Source of the DNA: Rhizobium sp. L43
GTDB taxonomy: Bacteria; Pseudomonadota; Alphaproteobacteria; Rhizobiales; Rhizobiaceae
DNA: 64,000 nucleotides
Reading direction: 5' to 3'
Assembly: GCF_002531725.1 (NCBI RefSeq)
Contig: NZ_NWSQ01000029.1
Span: forward strand, 1-64,000
Below the pieces are notes generated by a model. That model was not told the origin of the DNA. It was given only the letters and a program-made list of their open reading frames with translations, and made no database searches. A program made the position numbers and the translations under genes. Positions 54,380 through 62,596 of the stretch are shown here, piece by piece. Numbering within the stretch: position 1 is the stretch's first letter; each line of letters starts with the position of its first letter.

Positions 54380-54432
54380 CACCCCACCCTCCGTCCTCCT
54401 CGGCCCTGAGCCGAGGATCTATGCCCGCCGCT
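54380..54432. repeat. Dispersed repeat B, half copy
   Basis: CACCCCACCCTCCGTCCTCC then CTCGGCCCTGAGCCGAGG: only one arm of the repeat seen at 20185 and 49419. It lies between the two ABC-F genes. Confidence 0.65.
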
Positions 54433-54492
54433 GATGGACGCCGCGTGGATGGTGGGGCCAAACCAGCGGTTCAGTTGCTCCCAACTCCTGAT

Positions 54493-56088
54493 TTACCCAT
54501 TCAGCCCACCATCAGCCAGCTCCAGCCGCCGCGTGATCCCAATGCTCTCGAGAAATGTCTCATCATGGCTGACGACCAGCAGCGCCCCGTCATAGGCGCG
54601 CAGCCCGGCCTCGACCGCTGATATCGAGTCGATGTCGAGATGGTTGGTCGGCTCGTCGAGGATCAAAAGCGGCGGCGGTGCGGAGCCCAGGACGCAGGCA
54701 AGGCCGGCGCGCAGCAATTGGCCGCCGCTGAGCGTCGATACGGTCTGCAGCGCAGCATCGGCCCTGAACATAAAGCGGGCAAGGGCGGCCCGGCAGGTGT
54801 TTTCGTCGGCTTGCGGGTTGATCCGGCGGAAATTGTCGCGGATCGAGGCCGACGGATCGAGAAGACTGACTTTCTGATCGAGCATCGCAAAACCGGTCAT
54901 GACGCCGACCGTGCCGGCCCAGGGTTTCAGCTCGCCGGTAATAAGTGCCAGCAAGGTCGTCTTGCCCGAGCCGTTGCGGCCGGTGACGGCGACGCGTTCC
55001 GGTCCCGTCACGTCGACGGAGAGATCGCGGATGACGGGATCACCCGGCTGGTAGCCCGCTGTGACACCATCCATCTTCAGCACGATCTTGCTGGCAGGCA
55101 GCCCGGTCGGCGGCAGGGTGACCGACAAGGGTTGCAGGATCTCGATCTTCTCGCGTGCCGCCTTTGCCTCTTCCAGTGCCTGGGCACGTCGGCGGTCGGC
55201 AAGCCGGGCATTGTCGCCGCCGGTGGTTTCGCTCCGCTCCTTCATGCCGCCGAGCATGATGCGCGGGATGCCGCCCTTGGCGGCCATCTTCCGCCCGGTG
55301 CTGTCCCTGTGCGCCTGCCGCTCCACCGTCGCCTGCGCCTTCCTTGCAACCTCGGCCATACGTTTTTCGGCATCGTCGAGATCATGCCGGGCTGCCGCGA
55401 GCTCGAGCGCCTTGCGCTCGCGATAATGGCTCCAATTGCCGCCATAGCGGGTGGCGCTGAGCGAGGTCAGTTCGACGATCGCATCGACGCTTTCGAGCAA
55501 TTCGCGGTCATGGCTGACGATGATGGCGCCGGCCCGCCAGCCTGAAATCAGGCCGATCACAGCCTCGCGGCCCTCGCGGTCGAGATTGTTTGTGGGTTCG
55601 TCGAGCAGCAGGAAATCCGGTTCGGTAAAGATGAGCGCCGCCAGCCCGGCGCGCGTGCGCTGCCCGCCGGAGAGTGCCGCAAGCGGCGTCTGTGGCTCTG
55701 CATCGAGCCCAGTGCGATTGAGCGCTGCGGCGACGCGCGCCTCCAGCATCCAGTCTGCCGTTGCCAGTTCGTCGGCCGTTGCCTCGCCGGCTTCGGCACG
55801 ATGCAGAACGGCGAGCGCATCGGTGACGCCGAAGAGATCGGCGACCGTTTCATCGGGCGCCACCTGAACGCTCTGCCGCAACACGCCGAGGCTGCCGCTG
55901 ACGGATATCGTCCCCGAATGCGGCTGGATATCCCCGGAGACGAGCTTCAGCAACGTCGTCTTGCCGACACCGTTGCGCCCGACAAGGCCGGTCCGCTCCG
56001 TCCCGAAACTGAGGTCGAGATTGGAAAAAAGCGACCGCCCGTCAGGCGCGGCCCATGAAATCTGGGAGAGAGTGATGGATGCAGGCAT
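54493..56088 (-). CDS. ABC-F family ATPase, second
   Basis: A 531-aa two-ABC protein. Domain 1: GRNGVGKTT, LSGGQRTRAGLA, FLLLDEPTNNLD; domain 2: TGRNGSGKTT, LSGGQLLRAGLA, LLILDEPTNHLD. The interdomain linker (about 230-320) is Lys/Arg/Ala-rich, with an unusual MAAKGGIPRIMLGGMKERSE stretch typical of one alpha-proteobacterial ABC-F subgroup. The start at 56088 (ATG, preceded by GGGGAA) is chosen over an upstream in-frame TTG. It shares strand and class with the gene at 52501 but they look only distantly related. Confidence 0.9.
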   Translation of the reverse strand: MPASITLSQISWAAPDGRSLFSNLDLSFGTERTGLVGRNGVGKTTLLKLVSGDIQPHSGTISVSGSLGVLRQSVQVAPDETVADLFGVTDALAVLHRAEAGEATADELATADWMLEARVAAALNRTGLDAEPQTPLAALSGGQRTRAGLAALIFTEPDFLLLDEPTNNLDREGREAVIGLISGWRAGAIIVSHDRELLESVDAIVELTSLSATRYGGNWSHYRERKALELAAARHDLDDAEKRMAEVARKAQATVERQAHRDSTGRKMAAKGGIPRIMLGGMKERSETTGGDNARLADRRRAQALEEAKAAREKIEILQPLSVTLPPTGLPASKIVLKMDGVTAGYQPGDPVIRDLSVDVTGPERVAVTGRNGSGKTTLLALITGELKPWAGTVGVMTGFAMLDQKVSLLDPSASIRDNFRRINPQADENTCRAALARFMFRADAALQTVSTLSGGQLLRAGLACVLGSAPPPLLILDEPTNHLDIDSISAVEAGLRAYDGALLVVSHDETFLESIGITRRLELADGGLNG

Positions 56089-56266
56089 GGATATGGATTT
56101 CCCCGTTGGCAAGGCGAACTGGCGTTGCGATCGGGTTGAAATCCATTGCGGCGCACATCCTGTTGAAATGGTCGATGGCAGATAATTTAGGGAGTAAAGG
56201 CTGAAGGTTCAAGCAAAAGAGCCGACTTTCCGCCCCGTTTTTCTCAGCGGGCTTCATCCTGAGATT

Positions 56267-56406
56267 GCCCCTCACCCTAACCCTCTCCCCGTAAAAACGG
56301 GGAGAGGGGACGTGCCCTGCGAGAGGTTGGTGGGGAACGGAGAGGTCGCGGCTTGTCCCCTTCGCCCCGCGAGCGGGGAGAAGGTGCCGGCAGGCGGATG
56401 AGGGGC
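56267..56406. repeat. Dispersed repeat A, copy 4
   Basis: GCCCCTCACCC ... GGATGAGGGGC with CTCTCCCCGT, CCTTCGCCCCGCGAGCGGGG and GAGAAGGTGCCGG inside, most similar to the copy at 22889. It takes up much of the gap 56089-56456, which holds no gene. Confidence 0.8.
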
Positions 56407-56456
56407 TGCACGACGCGCCACTGACGATATGCCTAAAGCGGAGAAGACACTCAGCC

Positions 56457-58046
56457 CTACCGCTTCAGGCTCCCCAATATCCCACGCACCAGCGCCCGGC
56501 CGACTTGCGTCGCCACCGTGCGCGCCACGCTCTTCATCGCCGCTTCCACCACGGTTTCGCGCTGGTAGCCGGAAGCCCGGCCGCGTGATTGGTCGCGGCC
56601 CTGATTATCGTCATTGCTGCCGCCGAAGCCCGGAAGGGACCAGCCGGAGGTCGTGCTGCCCTGCTGAGGCGCTTCTTCCTGCGCCCGCTTGGCGGCCTCG
56701 GCATCCGCCGCTTTCTTCGCCCGCGCCGCCAGCAGCTCGAAGGCGGATTCGCGGTCGACATCCTCGTCATAGACGCCGAGAACCGGGCTCCTGTCCATGA
56801 TCTGCCGACGCTCGTCATCCGTCACCGGGCCCACGCGGCCGGATGGCGGGCGGATCAGCGTGCGCTCGACGATCGACGGTGCGCCCTTGGCTTCCAGCGT
56901 CGAGACCAGTGCCTCGCCGGTGCCGAGATTGGTGATGACGGTGGCGCAATCGAAGGCCGGATTCGCACGGAAGGTATCGGCCGCCGTCCTCACCGCCTTC
57001 TGTTCGCGCGGCGAATAGGCGCGCAGCGCATGCTGTGCCCGGTTGCCGAGCTGGGCGAGCACCGTTTCCGGCACGTCGAGCGGGTTCTGCGTCACGAAAT
57101 AGACGCCGACGCCCTTGGAACGGATCAGCCGCACCACCTGCTCGACACGTTCGGTCAGCACCCTTGGCGCGTCGTTGAAGAGCAGATGCGCCTCGTCGAA
57201 GAAGAAAACGAGCTTCGGCTTTTCGGGATCGCCCACCTCGGGCAGTTCCTCGAAGAGTTCCGAGAGCAGCCAGAGCAGGAAAGTGGCGTAAAGCCGAGGG
57301 TTCATCATCAGCTTGTCGGCGGCCAGCACCGAGATCTGGCCGTAGCCATTATTGCTTGTGCGCATGATGTCGGTGATCTTCAGCGCCGGTTCGCCGAAGA
57401 AGTGCTCGGCACCTTGCTGTTCGAGAACGAGCAGCGCCCGCTGGATCGAGCCGACCGAAGCCTTGGAGATCAGCCCGTACTGGTTGGAAAGTTGGCTGGC
57501 ATTCTCGCCCATATAGTTCAGCAACGAGCTGAAATCCTTGAGGTCGAGCAACGGCAGCCCGCCCTGGTCGGCGATCTTGAAGGCGATGTTGATGACGCCT
57601 TCCTGCGGTTCGGAGGCATCCATCAGGCGGGCGAGCAGCAGCGGTCCCATCTCGGCGATGGTGGTGCGCACCCGGTGGCCCTTCTCGCCGAACAGATCCC
57701 AGAAGATCACCGGAAACTGGTCGAATTCATAGTCGGCAAAGCCGATCTGCTCGGCCCGCTTGGTGAGAAAATCCTTGGGTTCACCCTTGGCGGCGATGCC
57801 GGAAAGGTCCCCCTTGATATCGGCCGCAAAGACGGGAACACCGGCCCGAGAGAAGCCCTCGGCCAGCACCTGCAGCGTCACCGTCTTGCCGGTGCCGGTA
57901 GCGCCGGTGACGAGGCCGTGGCGATTGCCGAATTTCAGGTCGAGATATTCCGGCTTGTTGATGCTGTCATCGGGATTGCGGCTCGCGCCGATGAAAATCT
58001 TGCCATCCTCGATCATCCGCAATGCTCCCTTCGGCGCTGCCGCCAT
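56457..58046 (-). CDS. HerA-like ATPase (DUF853)
   Basis: 529 aa. FIGASRNPDDSINKPEYLDLKFGNRHGLVTGATGTGKTVTLQVLAEG carries Walker A (GATGTGKT), and KPKLVFFFDEAHLLF is Walker B. The arginine-finger region VEQVVRLIRSKGVGVYFVTQNPLDVPETVLAQLGNRAQHALRA is typical of the HerA/FtsK superfamily DUF853 proteins. The C-terminal tail is low-complexity (Gln, Gly, Ser) and ends in a basic helix. It may translocate DNA but the biological role is unknown. Start assignment is uncertain: ATG at 58016 is also reasonable. Confidence 0.85.
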   Translation of the reverse strand: MAAAPKGALRMIEDGKIFIGASRNPDDSINKPEYLDLKFGNRHGLVTGATGTGKTVTLQVLAEGFSRAGVPVFAADIKGDLSGIAAKGEPKDFLTKRAEQIGFADYEFDQFPVIFWDLFGEKGHRVRTTIAEMGPLLLARLMDASEPQEGVINIAFKIADQGGLPLLDLKDFSSLLNYMGENASQLSNQYGLISKASVGSIQRALLVLEQQGAEHFFGEPALKITDIMRTSNNGYGQISVLAADKLMMNPRLYATFLLWLLSELFEELPEVGDPEKPKLVFFFDEAHLLFNDAPRVLTERVEQVVRLIRSKGVGVYFVTQNPLDVPETVLAQLGNRAQHALRAYSPREQKAVRTAADTFRANPAFDCATVITNLGTGEALVSTLEAKGAPSIVERTLIRPPSGRVGPVTDDERRQIMDRSPVLGVYDEDVDRESAFELLAARAKKAADAEAAKRAQEEAPQQGSTTSGWSLPGFGGSNDDNQGRDQSRGRASGYQRETVVEAAMKSVARTVATQVGRALVRGILGSLKR

Positions 58047-58204
58047 TTGTTGAGAAGGCTTGGCATCCCAGCCTTCATCGAACCATCGTTTCCCTGTTAT
58101 AAGCAGGCAGGCGCATGCGGACAACTGTTTGCATTAAAAGCCAAACCGGACAATGGGCCGCCCGGGGAGGGCCGGCTTGAGTTGCCGTGGAATTTCGAAT
58201 AACG

Positions 58205-58220
58205 TTGACGTTAACGTCAA
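58205..58220. promoter_or_regulatory. Perfect 16-bp palindrome, probable operator
   Basis: TTGACGTTAACGTCAA, perfect over 16 bp and only 19 nt before the start of the gene at 58239. It resembles operators described for MerR-type regulators of fatty-acid and branched-chain amino-acid breakdown (LiuR-like), but which regulator binds is unknown. Confidence 0.6.
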
Positions 58221-58238
58221 AATAACAGGAGGCTGACG

Positions 58239-58631
58239 ATGAATGAAATTGTGACCCAGATCGCCGATCGTGTGGGGATTGCGCCTGATTTGGCCGAAAA
58301 GGCGCTCGGCATGATGCTCGGCTTCCTGCAGCGCGAGGCCGCCGATGGCCCGGTCGCCAAGATGATCGAAGCGATCCCCGGCGGCGCCGATCTCGTCGCC
58401 CAGTTCAACGGCGCCGGTGCCGGCGGCGGCGGTCTGCTCGGCGGGCTGATGAACTCGCTCGGCGGCGGCGGCATCATGGGGCTCGGCCAGCAGCTGATGG
58501 GCGAAGGCCTCGGCATGGGCGAGATCACCTCACTCGCCAAGGAAACCATCGCCATCGCCAAGCAATATGCCGGCGAGGAAGTTGTCGACGAGGTCGTCGC
58601 TTCCGTCCCCGGCCTCAGCCAGTTCGTCTGA
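58239..58631 (+). CDS. Gly-rich helical hypothetical protein
   Basis: 130 aa. An N-terminal helical part (MNEIVTQIADRVGIAPDLAEKALGMMLGFLQRE, with resemblance to DUF2267/DUF2780-type proteins) is followed by a Gly-rich linker (GAGAGGGGLLGGLMNSLGGGGIMG) and a second amphipathic helix (EITSLAKETIAIAKQYAGEEVVDEVV). Strong RBS (AGGAGG) before the ATG. A perfect palindrome lies just upstream and a strong hairpin downstream, so it is a self-contained, regulated transcription unit. Function unknown. Confidence 0.65.
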   Translation: MNEIVTQIADRVGIAPDLAEKALGMMLGFLQREAADGPVAKMIEAIPGGADLVAQFNGAGAGGGGLLGGLMNSLGGGGIMGLGQQLMGEGLGMGEITSLAKETIAIAKQYAGEEVVDEVVASVPGLSQFV

Positions 58632-58646
58632 GACGATTGATCCGTA

Positions 58647-58672
58647 GGAGCCTCGCTTCGTTGCGGGGCTCC
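58647..58672 (+). terminator. Hairpin terminator after the Gly-rich protein gene
   Basis: A 10-bp stem (GGAGCCTCGC / GCGGGGCTCC, one G-U pair) with a 6-nt TTCGTT loop, followed by a weak T-rich tail (CATATTTG). It lies 16 nt past the stop codon. Confidence 0.6.
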
Positions 58673-58748
58673 GCATATTTGTCCTGGCGGCAGTCGGGGT
58701 GAAGTGCAAACGCTGCCCCTGCCAGCTCAAGGGATGAAAGGAGAGCCT

Positions 58749-59204
58749 ATGACCGTCTGGCGCCCATCGCAGCAGATCAGAGTGAAGGTCATCGGCCTCG
58801 CTTGGCGGAAAGACCAACTGCTCGCCGCGGAAGTGGAGGATGACAGCGGCCGTATCAAGGGTGTTCGCCCGCTCGGCGGTGCGATCGAATTCGGCGAGAG
58901 CCGCGAGCAGGCTCTGTACCGCGAATTCCAGGAGGAACTCGAGACGGCGATCCGCATCGTCGGCCCCTGGCATCTGCTGGAAAACATCTACGACCATCAC
59001 GGCGCGACCGGTCACGAATATATCTTCGCCGCCGATATCGAGCTGGCCGATGAAAGCCTCTATGAGCGCGACGAAATCCGCTATTCCGAACTCGACGAGA
59101 CGGCGGCGACGGCGCGCTGGTTCGGCCGCGACAGGCTGCGTGAGGCCGGCATCGATCTCTATCCGTCAGGTCTCGACAAGCTGCTGTCGCGCTGGCGCGA
59201 TTGA
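58749..59204 (+). CDS. Nudix hydrolase
   Basis: A 151-aa Nudix-fold hydrolase. The Nudix box GGAIEFGESREQALYREFQE (continuing ELE) fits Gx5Ex7REx2EE, binding the metal that cleaves a nucleoside-diphosphate bond. The C-terminal region ETAATARWFGRDRLREAGIDLYPSGL completes the domain. The substrate cannot be told. The ATG at 58749 has a GGAGAG site. Separate from its neighbours by over 100 nt on each side. Confidence 0.88.
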   Translation: MTVWRPSQQIRVKVIGLAWRKDQLLAAEVEDDSGRIKGVRPLGGAIEFGESREQALYREFQEELETAIRIVGPWHLLENIYDHHGATGHEYIFAADIELADESLYERDEIRYSELDETAATARWFGRDRLREAGIDLYPSGLDKLLSRWRD

Positions 59205-59335
59205 GCCCGAGATCGCCTGCTTTGCAGGGCGGAGGTGATCGCCAAACTTTGATCGTCCGTGCCCGCTCCCCGCGGAACAAGAGAGGTCGAATTGCTGTTT
59301 CTATCAGCATCGCTGAAACCAGAAGGAATAGCATC

Positions 59336-59659
59336 ATGCGCAGGTTTATTGCAGCAATCTCGATCGCTCTCCTTAGCCTCTCCGGCCCGGTTCTTGCCCA
59401 GTCGAACATGGGCATGGATGCCAGCGGCCGGATCGACGGCACGCCGCCGCTCGGCACTGCGCCTGGAGCCGAGACGCAAAGCGGACTGATCATCCCGCTC
59501 GACTCGATCGAAACCGGCAGCATCGACAAAGAACCGTTGAGCGGTCCCGTCGATTGGGCGCGTTGCCCGCCGCGCAAGGCGCGCGGAGCCCTTGCTACGG
59601 AAGGCGGCAATAGCGGCGCCTCGGTCAGCCCTGCATGCCGTGACCAGGGAAACCAATAG
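59336..59659 (+). CDS. Small secreted protein of unknown function
   Basis: A 107-aa protein with a clear Sec signal peptide (MRRFIAAISIALLSLSGPVLAQ, cleavage at about A21). The mature part is Gly/Ser/Pro-rich and probably disordered, with two Cys (WARCPPRK and SPACRD) that could form a disulfide. AGAAGGAA precedes the ATG. It converges on zwf with a 15-nt gap. No known domain. Confidence 0.6.
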   Translation: MRRFIAAISIALLSLSGPVLAQSNMGMDASGRIDGTPPLGTAPGAETQSGLIIPLDSIETGSIDKEPLSGPVDWARCPPRKARGALATEGGNSGASVSPACRDQGNQ

Positions 59660-59674
59660 GATCAGGGGAGGGCG

Positions 59675-61204
59675 CTATTTGCCGTCCTTCTTGTCGTGGT
59701 GCAGGATGACGCCGAGTTCATGCCACCGCCGCCCGTCGCGCCCGATGAGTTCGTCGGCTGAGGCTGGCCCCATGCTGCCCGGCGCGTAGGCGTCAGGCAC
59801 GCTCTGGTCCTTCGCCCAGATATCGAGGAAGGGCTGAACCGCCGCCCAGCCGGCCTCGATGCCGTCGGCGCGCTGGAACAGCGTCTGGTCGCCGATGAAG
59901 AGATCGTAGAGCAGCGATTCATAACCCGTGGTCTTGCCGATATCGAATTTGTCGGCATAGCGGAAGTCGAGAGAGACCGGCGTGGTGTCGACCGAAAGCC
60001 CCGGCGATTTGATCGAGATTTCCATGCTCATGCCCTCGTCCGGCTGCACCTGGATCACCAGCCGGTTCGGCGGCAGGCGGCGGTTGACCTCGGTCTCGCG
60101 AAACTGCGCGAAGGGCACGGGCTGGAAAGTGATGACGATCTCGGTGTCGCGCGCCGTCAGCGCCTTGCCGGTTCTCAAATAGAAGGGCACACCGGCCCAG
60201 CGCCAGGTATCGGCATAGAGCTTCAGCGCCACATAGGTCTCGGTCCTGCTCTCGGGCGAAACATCCTTACTGTCGCGATAGGCCGGAAGCTGGGCGCCAT
60301 TGAGCGGGCCTGCCGTATAGGCGCCGCGCACACCGTGCGTCTTCGCCTCTTCGGGCGTATAGATGCGCAGCGCCTTCAGCACCTTGCTCTTCTCGTTGCG
60401 GATCGCTTCGGCGTCGAAGCTGTTTGGCGGTTCCATGGCGATCATCGCCAGCAGTTGGAAGAGATGGTTCGGCACCATGTCGCGCAGCGCGCCTGTCGCA
60501 TCGTAGAATTTGCCGCGGCTGCCGACATCGACGATCTCGGCGGCGGTGATCTGCACATGGTCGATGTAGCGGCTGTTCCACAAGGACTCGATGATCATGT
60601 TGGCGAAACGCGCGGTCATCAGGTTCTGCACCGTCTCTTTGCCGAGAAAATGGTCGAGCCGGTAAACTTGGCTTTCCCCGATCTGGGCGAGGATCTGTGC
60701 ATTCAGCGCCTGCGCCGAGGCGAGATCGGTGCCGAACGGTTTTTCGATGGCGACGCGGCGGAAGACCCCGTCCTTTTCATCGGTCAGGCCATGGGCTGCG
60801 AGCTTCTCGACGATCGTGCCGAAGAAGGATGGCGGCACAGCGAGATAGAAGGCGGCATTGGCATTCGGTCCCAGCCGTCTGCCGATCTCGACGAAAATAT
60901 CGTCCTTGGTGAAATCGCCCGATGTATAGGAAATACGCCGGCGCAGGCTCTCCCAGGCCTCGTCCTTCACCGTCGGCTCTTCGCCGCTCAGATGGTCGAG
61001 GAATTGGTCGAGCCGCCCGCGCAGAAACTCGTCGTCACCCGGCTCGATGCCGATGCCAAGAATGTGGAGATCCTCGCCGACGAGGCGGCTCCGCGTCAGA
61101 TTGATGATCGCCGGCACCAGCAGGCGGCGCGTGAGGTCTCCCGTGGCGCCGAAGATGACGAGGGTGACGGGCGGAGTAGGGGTGGCCATGATGTCGTTTC
61201 CCAT
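59675..61204 (-). CDS. zwf: Glucose-6-phosphate 1-dehydrogenase
   Basis: A 509-aa enzyme oxidising glucose-6-phosphate to 6-phosphogluconolactone with NADP. IFGATGDLTRRLLVPAIINL is the dinucleotide-binding motif, YRLDHFLGKETVQNLMTARFAN the active-site region (RxDHxxGKE), with DHVQITAAE after it. In rhizobia the main zwf sits with pgl and edd; here it stands alone, so this may be a second isoenzyme. ATG at 61204 and 61189 are both possible. An IS110 element is inserted about 110 nt upstream of its start and may alter its promoter. Confidence 0.9.
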   Translation of the reverse strand: MGNDIMATPTPPVTLVIFGATGDLTRRLLVPAIINLTRSRLVGEDLHILGIGIEPGDDEFLRGRLDQFLDHLSGEEPTVKDEAWESLRRRISYTSGDFTKDDIFVEIGRRLGPNANAAFYLAVPPSFFGTIVEKLAAHGLTDEKDGVFRRVAIEKPFGTDLASAQALNAQILAQIGESQVYRLDHFLGKETVQNLMTARFANMIIESLWNSRYIDHVQITAAEIVDVGSRGKFYDATGALRDMVPNHLFQLLAMIAMEPPNSFDAEAIRNEKSKVLKALRIYTPEEAKTHGVRGAYTAGPLNGAQLPAYRDSKDVSPESRTETYVALKLYADTWRWAGVPFYLRTGKALTARDTEIVITFQPVPFAQFRETEVNRRLPPNRLVIQVQPDEGMSMEISIKSPGLSVDTTPVSLDFRYADKFDIGKTTGYESLLYDLFIGDQTLFQRADGIEAGWAAVQPFLDIWAKDQSVPDAYAPGSMGPASADELIGRDGRRWHELGVILHHDKKDGK

Positions 61205-61309
61205 GATTTTCCGGCCCGACTATAATGCGTGCCGGTTTCGCCGCAACATAGGCGGTGTGGGATAACAGGCATTTGACATTGTCTGGGGCAGGCGTCTAGG
61301 GCCACAAAA

Positions 61310-61315
61310 GCCCCT
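61310..61315. repeat. Left remnant of repeat A at the IS110 insertion
   Basis: GCCC plus core CT, joined directly to the element's left end (TGCATGTTC). With the right side (CTCATCCGGC at 62474) this rebuilds the standard start of repeat A. Confidence 0.75.
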
Positions 61316-61353
61316 TGCATGTTCAATTCGCGCTGATTGTTAGATGATCGGTG

Positions 61354-61387
61354 CGCACTCCGGCGGATGGCCATCCGCCGGAGTGCG
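61354..61387 (+). repeat. 34-nt perfect palindrome in the IS110 left end
   Basis: A perfect palindrome from CGCACTCCGGCGGATGG to its complement, which would form a very stable 5' stem-loop at the start of the presumed bridge RNA. Confidence 0.85.
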
Positions 61388-61510
61388 GACGGCCGGGACC
61401 GCAGGCCCCTTGGCTTGAACCGGGGATGAGATTGGTCCGGCCGTCCTCGCGTTTGTCCTGAACAGATGATGGGGAGCAAGTCCCGCATGCAAGGCAAGGT
61501 TTCGTTCCAA
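61354..61510 (+). ncRNA. Candidate bridge RNA of the IS110 element
   Basis: Non-coding region with a 5' palindromic stem-loop (61354-61387), a second stem (61387-61400 with 61434-61446, one bulge) and a third loop (about 61455-61500) with inner stem GGGA/TCCC. Loop 2 has GCCCCT (61405-61410), identical to the target's left half and core, and GGATGAG (61424-61430), the reverse complement of its right half (CTCATCC). Loop 3 has ACAGAT (61462-61467), identical to the element's right end, and CATGCAAG (61486-61493), the reverse complement of the left end (CTTGCATG). All four guide positions expected of IS110 bridge RNAs are thus filled, in the expected order and orientation. RNA ends are not defined. 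Confidence 0.8.
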
Positions 61511-61519
61511 GAAGACGCG

Positions 61520-62458
61520 ATGCCGGTAGTTTATGCCGGTGTAGACGTGAGTAAAGAGTGGCTCGATGTTCATTTGCATCCGCTGGGCGAAAGCCGGCGG
61601 TTTAGCAATGACAAGACCGGCATCCGCCAGCTGAAACGGCTGCTGGCCAACCATCGGCCCAAAAGCATCGTGATGGAGGCAACCGGCAAGTTTCATCGCC
61701 CCGCCCATCGCTCGCTTTGGCTCGATGGCTTTGCCATCGCCGTGATCGATCCGCTGCGTGCGCGCATGTTTGCCCGCGCCTGCGGCTATCTCGCCAAGAC
61801 CGACCGTCTCGATGCCCGTTTCCTGGCGCTCCTGGCCGAGAGCCTGCGCCCGCCGGCCAGCGCGCCGCCAAGTCCTCACATCGAGGCCTTGCAGGAGCTG
61901 GTCAATGCACGATCGGCCGCCAAATGCGACATCACCGCCCTGCAGAACCGCAGCAAGACGGCCACCACCGCCCTTCTGCGCAGCGAACTCAACCGCCTTG
62001 TGCGTCGGCTGGAACAGCATGTCGAACGTCTCGACAAAGAGATCGAACGATGTGTCGGCGAGGATCCGCAGCTCTGCCGCAAGGCCGAGATCCTCACCTC
62101 CATTCCCGGCATCGGCCGCGTCACGGCCCTGGCCTTGATGGCCGGCATGGACGAGTTGGGGACATGTTCGGGCAAGCAAGCCGCCATGCTGGCAGGGCTT
62201 GCCCCAATCGCTAACGACAGCGGTGCCCGAACCGGACGTCGCTCCATCCGCGCCGGCAGGCCAGCACCCCGGCGCGCGCTCTACATGGCCGCCTTGTCGG
62301 CCTGTCGATACAATCCCGCCCTTGCTCGTTTCGCAGACACGCTCAAAGCCGCAGGAAAACCAGCCAAGGTCATCCTTGTCGCCATCATGCGCAAGCTGCT
62401 CGTCTTGGCAAACTGCCTCCTAGCTCACGATCCCCTCTGGACCCCAAATCCGCCTTGA
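61520..62458 (+). CDS. IS110-family transposase (DEDD/Tnp recombinase)
   Basis: 312 aa. The N-terminal RuvC-like DEDD domain starts VVYAGVDVSKEWLDVHLHP (first D), then IVMEATGKF (E) and AKTDRLDARFLALL (D, D). A coiled helical segment follows, and the C-terminal Tnp domain contains SIPGIGRVTALALMAGM and ANDSGARTGRRSIRAGRPAPRRALYMAA, with the catalytic serine probably in DSG. Full length and unbroken. The first Met (61520) lies at the end of the structured left end. The gene is intact, so the element may be active. Confidence 0.92.
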   Translation: MPVVYAGVDVSKEWLDVHLHPLGESRRFSNDKTGIRQLKRLLANHRPKSIVMEATGKFHRPAHRSLWLDGFAIAVIDPLRARMFARACGYLAKTDRLDARFLALLAESLRPPASAPPSPHIEALQELVNARSAAKCDITALQNRSKTATTALLRSELNRLVRRLEQHVERLDKEIERCVGEDPQLCRKAEILTSIPGIGRVTALALMAGMDELGTCSGKQAAMLAGLAPIANDSGARTGRRSIRAGRPAPRRALYMAALSACRYNPALARFADTLKAAGKPAKVILVAIMRKLLVLANCLLAHDPLWTPNPP

Positions 62459-62473
62459 CAACCAACACAGATT

Positions 62474-62570
62474 CTCATCCGGCTGCCGCCACCTTCTCCC
62501 CGAGGGGAGAAGAGGAGCTGCCACGCCCTCTCCGTTCCCCGCCAGCCTCTCGCAGGGCACGTCCTGGCGC
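62474..62570. repeat. Dispersed repeat A, copy 5, split by the IS110 element
   Basis: It begins CTCATCCGGCTGCCGCC instead of the full GCCCCTCATCC; the missing GCCC lies at the element's left side (61310). Inner CCTTCTCCCCGAGGGGAG and CTCTCGCAGGGCACGTCC match copies elsewhere; the far end is degenerate. Nothing else is present in 62459-62596. Confidence 0.75.
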
Positions 62571-62596
62571 GAACCGGACATACCGGCAGCAGCCGA

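Larger units (their letters stand above)
61314..62475 (+). mobile_element. IS110-family insertion sequence with bridge-RNA-like left end
   Basis: About 1160 bp. Its boundaries are deduced from the host repeat: left junction GCCC-CT|TGCATG and right junction AGATT-CT|CATCCGG, with the CT dinucleotide at both ends as the shared core. Long left end (about 200 nt, non-coding, highly structured), one transposase gene, short right end (17 nt). No terminal inverted repeats, as expected for IS110. Inserted into a copy of repeat A. Confidence 0.85.
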
